From Verrucomicrobiota bacterium (GTDB taxonomy: Bacteria; Verrucomicrobiota; Verrucomicrobiae; Limisphaerales; UBA11358), in NCBI GenBank assembly GCA_014860005.1, contig JACZKP010000016.1:1-10805 (forward strand): 10,805 bases of DNA. Reading direction: 5' to 3'. The notes below the pieces were generated by a model that was given only the letters and a program-made list of their open reading frames with translations, was not told where the DNA came from and ran no database searches. Positions 8,601 to 10,805 of this stretch are shown in pieces; the stretch's first letter is position 1, and the number at the start of each line of letters is the position of its first letter. Made by a program: the position numbers and the translations under genes.

Positions 8601-8841
8601 GGCGATAATTTCCAGGCGCATCCGGCAAGCCATCTTTGCGCCAGACCGACCAATTGCGCGGTGCGAACAAATCCAGTGCGGTTGAACGCCAATGCAAATA
8701 CGCCCAGTGCTGGCCGTTGGCTTCAGCGGTCAGACCCACCGTATAGACCATCGGCTCGTTGCCCTGAGCGCGGACGGAAGTTGGCAACGCCAGCAAACCC
8801 AGCAACAGCAAAGCGAAAACAAATCTCATCAAACGAGTCAT
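5623..8841 (-). CDS. Large secreted fibronectin-III-like protein
   Basis: The product has 1072 residues from the ATG at 8841. The signal peptide MTRLMRFVFALLLLGLLALP is followed by TSVRA, with likely cleavage after Ala25. The rest is beta-rich and contains several fibronectin-III-like segments. The clearest spans about 370-470 (LRVRWAANPPEEDKATTAYA, later YWYTVRAIDD). Others lie at about 677-747 (LEISFVPLPNMTQYKLYYRV, later CFFVQAFDRHGNPG) and 764-803. YYYFVTARDLLGRDG at about 337 looks like the end of another such domain. Residues ~85-180 are more helical. It ends YRYYLVLLHPVTGEIEEVLV then TNDISL, without a transmembrane anchor, and it lacks the FYRL tail of the next two proteins. Such domains usually mediate extracellular binding; no enzyme motif is seen. 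The frame stays open upstream to 9270, but that part is translated repeat and lacks a signal peptide at its front. No Shine-Dalgarno is evident. The stop (5623-5625) overlaps a possible downstream ATG. Confidence 0.85.
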   Translation of the reverse strand: MTRLMRFVFALLLLGLLALPTSVRAQGNEPMVYTVGLTAEANGQHWAYLHWRSTALDLFAPRNWSVWRKDGLPDAPGNYRLEAVVRVQTSAAAIGGLQQRARLALGEDPFAIRTALTELFEELVPQTTLSDAELASAVIQGVAGKPELLGSLQLAARTFPSLAMALGTAHAVPIPANGPVTFEIRHRPTPESADEAVLGRVTVNAAAPLQLPAPSTVQLAPPDPDRPATADLAIPLRWDTPPPLRRYSLAQHGFNVWRVDWAYAVANNWHVTPPPASALRNLAQTLGPVGRVNQAPVLPGRSLDAVEAATSDHTVFFATDHAIRFPGYPAVPPPQNGDQYYYFVTARDLLGRDGAVSPGVLGTFCSRMPPRVPKVLRVENDYQNPGTPQQHLRVRWAANPPEEDKATTAYAVYRWENTGQLTTLGGSPTANLIGTVPHTGNATEFSFLDNGPGSPVAPADYAKTYWYTVRAIDDTTNAVACATPPFGGNISGHSPPVPGVLRDRTGPGSPEGGLRIQCAEPFADIGRRVPGGEYPSPGPLSATYINVDVVFVRTNQDPNLAWVELDWGLATARAPVGRFEFEPGEIYLPIRLTYTAAAEGVALWFQARVGTVGGSVVQTEQLTVNMPAPGPEVGVVVSVLAGVNYVTGLVDPVSGRTPCEAHSPVPPEAEGTPNNDLEISFVPLPNMTQYKLYYRVDDGPLTLLREDSGTFDTNTPIVNLWTSTPLYAGEACFFVQAFDRHGNPGPLAPLGCVGLNFKFAPTAPMLAPIRPTGSETNPVARIQWFGPRWGLRSFQVLIQGLPIIPDGTVPGLTYQDSVMIGVQFYRRYVTPDLRDGFGNGSSFQVEVPLEAEADIQVYVRGNTVTGGQTPRSNKQRFTWSPPEEYIGPNVPWPARKLPPTRTATSFHPNIVAESNPAGGGGMVRIGELIGRISHDVANSRFLITTTDVTDPLGKVYPRLGAGEPRRVTPFVLYRTQVPSLFWPQVPGDVSQVSPRMEAIAWATTANGYDIYDPFVYIKQPNGATATPTDPGYMYVVDTQPVVARAMYRYYLVLLHPVTGEIEEVLVTNDISL

Positions 8842-8876
8842 AGAAAAAATGCGGCGGTGCGTGCTGTGCGTACGAA

Positions 8877-8892
8877 CAGGCGCTGGCGCCTG
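8877..8892. repeat. Hairpin CAGGCG-CTGG-CGCCTG beside repeat copy 3
   Basis: This is a 6-bp perfect stem (7 bp if the C-G flanking TG also pairs) lying three bases from repeat copy 3. Its CAGGCG start matches the outer end of hairpin 1 in copies 2 and 3, but the loop is CTGG rather than TTCC/GGAA. It may be a diverged or shortened hairpin of the same family. Confidence 0.5.
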
Positions 8893-8895
8893 GCT

Positions 8896-8945
8896 GTAGG
8901 GCAGGCTTTCCAGCCTGCCGGTTCGGGCGACTTTCCAGTCGCCTG
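8896..8945 (-). repeat. 50-nt two-hairpin GGAA-loop unit (copy 3)
   Basis: Read on the minus strand: hairpin 1 CAGGCGACT-GGAA-AGTCGCCCG (one A-C mismatch), AACC, hairpin 2 GGCAGGCT-GGAA-AGCCTGCC (perfect), CTAC. Together with two more matching bases on the outer side, its hairpin-2 half forms a 31-bp inverted repeat (8894-8924) with copy 4 (9020-9050). The only two differences in those 31 positions are one base pair of the stem, C-G here and T-A there. Confidence 0.92.
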
Positions 8946-8981
8946 TTTCACTCCCCCGCAGCTTGATTTGGCGCACCATTT

Positions 8982-8998
8982 TTCCGGGTACTCCGGAA
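8982..8998. repeat. Hairpin TTCCGG-GTACT-CCGGAA between repeat copies 3 and 4
   Basis: This perfect 6-bp stem with a 5-base loop lies in the 53-nt segment (8946-8998) that separates the inverted copies and directly touches copy 4. The rest of that segment, about 8946-8981, shows no similarity to the 50-nt unit and no other clear structure. Confidence 0.6.
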
Positions 8999-9048
8999 CA
9001 CGGGGTTGGAAAACCCCGTGAACCGGCAGGTTGGAAAACCTGCCCTAC
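8999..9048 (+). repeat. 50-nt two-hairpin GGAA-loop unit (copy 4)
   Basis: On the plus strand: hairpin 1 CACGGGGTT-GGAA-AACCCCGTG (perfect 9 bp), AACC, hairpin 2 GGCAGGTT-GGAA-AACCTGCC (perfect 8 bp), CTAC. It is the best-paired copy. It lies 26 bp after the stop of the helix/beta protein gene at 9075 and is inverted relative to copy 3. Together the repeats occupy most of the 233-bp spacer (8842-9074); the remaining bases hold no other feature I can identify. Confidence 0.93.
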
Positions 9049-9074
9049 AGAAACTGCATTGTTCATCCCGAGTC

Positions 9075-10805
9075 TCATTTCACACTGGGTTTGCTGCCTT
9101 TGGCTTTGCCGCCGCCGGTTTCGGTGGTGAAGGTCACCGTGCGCGAGGCTTCCACGCACAACGGGCAAATGCCGATTTCCACGTACACACTGCCCTGCCC
9201 TTTGAGTTTGAACTTTGAGCCCTGTTTCAGGCCCACCATGTTCAGTTCCCCGCCCAGACTCAACATGCACAGCGCGTCACCGGAAACGGCAAGTTTACCG
9301 CGTGCTCCGTAGGTGGGGCCTTCGATGAAATAGAAAATGCCCAAGCCCATGCCCGCGGAAACCTGAAACATGCAACTGGCGGGAATTCCCAATATGGCTT
9401 CCGACACCGGAATGTGCGCCTCGCCGTACACATACGCGCCGGTGAAGGTGGGATCCGGTTTGCCCAGCGCTCCCGCCACAAACATGTCCCACATCATGAT
9501 CGGCGCGAGCGAACAGGTGCGGCCAAAAAAGATTCCGCCCTTGGCCTTGTAACTGTTAAAGCGCAAGCCCAGCGCGGCAGACAAATAATTCTCTTCTTCG
9601 CCAAACGCCACCGCCACCGCGAGGTCGGTGATCGAGAACGCCTCAAACGAAACTTCCCCCGCGGTCTTCTGCACCGAGCCGGCGAAACCAATGGGCTGCA
9701 ATTCCCCCTGCGGCGTGATGTCGAACGAGAACTTGGTATTGATGTCCGCCCGCAAATCCGGACTCAGAAACTCAAACGGCACGTTTACGGCGCCGAGAAT
9801 AACCTCGGCGGCATCCTTGCCCGCCACCCCGCACGGACTGTCGTCCGCGCCGGACTGGTATTGGTTAATCTCCATGAACGCGTTGAAGGTGGTCTTTTCC
9901 GGCACCGCCCATTGGAACTTCGCGTCCAGCCGCACCTGTCGCATCGCGTCGCCGTTGAAAATGGCGTAGCCATCAATGCCCGCGCTGGCCATGAACCCGC
10001 TGAATAAACCGAGCACATCACTGAAACCCATGTCCAGATCAGTGAACGCGGAAGTCAGCGCGCCTTTCACGATTTCGTTCACCTGCCCGAACGTCGAATC
10101 CAGCGTGCTACGCAATGCGCCGTTCAAATCGAACACCCGCTGCTTGATGGTACTCTGCACATTGGCGACGTACGAGGAAGCGTAAAATTGGTCCGTGACG
10201 CTGCGGCGCAGTTTCTGTTTCACGACATTCGCACTGGCGAGGTTAAACCGGTTGTTGGCGTTGAACGTGCCGAGGTAGTTGCGGATGTTGGTGCGAATCT
10301 TCTCGTTGACGGCGTTGAACTCGTTGTTGAGCGCATCGCTCAGGAGGCTGTTGAGTTCCGTGCCGAACTGACCGGTCAATGCCCCGCTCACCTGGGCGAG
10401 TGCGGTGCGCAGTTCCACACACGCATTGCGCAAGTCCGCCAAGGTCGGGGCGGCGGATTCCAAATGTGGTGCGAGCAGCGCGTCCAGTTCCGCTCCGACA
10501 AGATTGCCAACAACCGTGGCCAGATTGCTGTTTACTTCCCCGGCCAGTTCCTCGATGAGCACGCGCACTAAAGTCCGCACCAAGGCTGGATCCACCGCGC
10601 CATTGACGCCGGGTCGCAACAAACCTTGCGGGCCGGTCAGCGTATCGAGCGCGGCGACGGTTTGATTGAGCGCGTTGCCCAGTTCGGCGATTTGCGATCC
10701 CGGTCCACCGCCGAGCTTGTTCCAAATTTGTTGCTCCACCAGCGGGAATGCTCCCGCGAAATAGTTCGATAATGACGGCGCATTGCCGCCCACCCACCCC
10801 GAGCC
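9075..10805 (-). CDS. C-terminal part of a large helix-plus-beta protein, probably exported
   Basis: The frame is open from the right edge to the TGA at 9075-9077, giving 576 residues of a longer protein; the start is outside the window. A GTG at 10793 is in frame, but coding sequence continues upstream of it (GSGW then VGGNAPSLS), so I do not take it as a start. The first ~270 residues are rich in amphipathic helices (for example VDPALVRTLVRVLIEELAGE and LNSLLSDALNNEFNAVNEKI). From about residue 280 the chain becomes beta-rich, with alternating strands (LDAKFQWAVPEKTTFNAFME) and glycine turns, and ends in a strand-rich segment with a CPLC pair and a Lys/Gly-rich tail. I recognise no named domain. 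Its position at the head of a same-strand series of signal-peptide proteins suggests it is exported too, but its own N-terminus is not visible. Confidence 0.8.
   Translation of the reverse strand, partial: GSGWVGGNAPSLSNYFAGAFPLVEQQIWNKLGGGPGSQIAELGNALNQTVAALDTLTGPQGLLRPGVNGAVDPALVRTLVRVLIEELAGEVNSNLATVVGNLVGAELDALLAPHLESAAPTLADLRNACVELRTALAQVSGALTGQFGTELNSLLSDALNNEFNAVNEKIRTNIRNYLGTFNANNRFNLASANVVKQKLRRSVTDQFYASSYVANVQSTIKQRVFDLNGALRSTLDSTFGQVNEIVKGALTSAFTDLDMGFSDVLGLFSGFMASAGIDGYAIFNGDAMRQVRLDAKFQWAVPEKTTFNAFMEINQYQSGADDSPCGVAGKDAAEVILGAVNVPFEFLSPDLRADINTKFSFDITPQGELQPIGFAGSVQKTAGEVSFEAFSITDLAVAVAFGEEENYLSAALGLRFNSYKAKGGIFFGRTCSLAPIMMWDMFVAGALGKPDPTFTGAYVYGEAHIPVSEAILGIPASCMFQVSAGMGLGIFYFIEGPTYGARGKLAVSGDALCMLSLGGELNMVGLKQGSKFKLKGQGSVYVEIGICPLCVEASRTVTFTTETGGGKAKGSKPSVK

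Noticed and set aside
5462..9048. CRISPR array
   Set aside because: The repeats are inverted pairs far apart, not regularly spaced direct repeats with unique spacers, and no cas gene is present.
8842..9270. Upstream extension of the fibronectin-III-like gene to an ATG at 9270
   Set aside because: The extra 143 residues are translated repeat plus antisense-frame sequence of the neighbouring gene and would bury the clear signal peptide that starts at the ATG at 8841.
10791..10793. GTG as the start of the right-hand gene
   Set aside because: The reading frame remains open to the window edge without interruption, no signal peptide follows the GTG, and the protein appears to begin outside the window.

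Overview
The window (10,805 bp, GC-rich) looks like a chromosomal segment of a Verrucomicrobiota-like bacterium, possibly Pedosphaera/Limisphaerales. This is an inference from three things: very large signal-peptide-bearing proteins with FG-GAP-like, chitobiase-C-like and fibronectin-III-like modules; a C-terminal module ending in F(Y/W)RL that I associate with this phylum; and short hairpin repeats of the kind scattered between genes in Verrucomicrobiota and Planctomycetota. No gene here is a decisive taxonomic marker. Every gene I accept is on the minus strand, so the window reads right to left.

Layout in transcription order. 10805-9075 is the C-terminal 576 residues of a larger protein of unknown function, helix-rich first and beta-rich afterwards. 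8841-5623 encodes a 1072-residue secreted fibronectin-III-like protein. 5464-1823 encodes a secreted protein of about 1213 residues with a calcium-binding FG-GAP-like start, a chitobiase-C-like domain, thrombospondin-3/EF-hand-like motifs and the F(Y/W)RL C-terminus. 1689-898 encodes a 263-residue secreted protein resembling choice-of-anchor E proteins, with the same type of C-terminus. 704-234 is an unrelated Dps mini-ferritin, and 92-1 is the start of a further gene cut by the window edge. The four right-hand genes probably form a co-expressed set of cell-surface or exported proteins; what they do together cannot be read from the sequence.

The most notable structure is non-coding. Each of the three spacers inside the four-gene cluster carries copies of one modular hairpin repeat. 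Four full copies are exactly 50 nt each: a 9-bp stem with GGAA loop, AACC, an 8-bp stem with GGAA loop, then CTAC. They occur as two inverted pairs, 5462-5561 with the tails touching and 8896-9048 with the tails outward and 53 nt between. A fifth, reduced copy is a single 12-bp hairpin at 1775-1802. The loop is constant while stems differ, partly by compensatory or G-U-preserving changes. At 5464 the repeat appears to supply the GTG start codon of the next gene, while an alternative ATG overlaps the preceding stop codon.

No tRNA, rRNA, CRISPR array, transposase or convincing promoter or terminator was recognised. Every stretch longer than about 150 bp without a gene is described in the feature entries.
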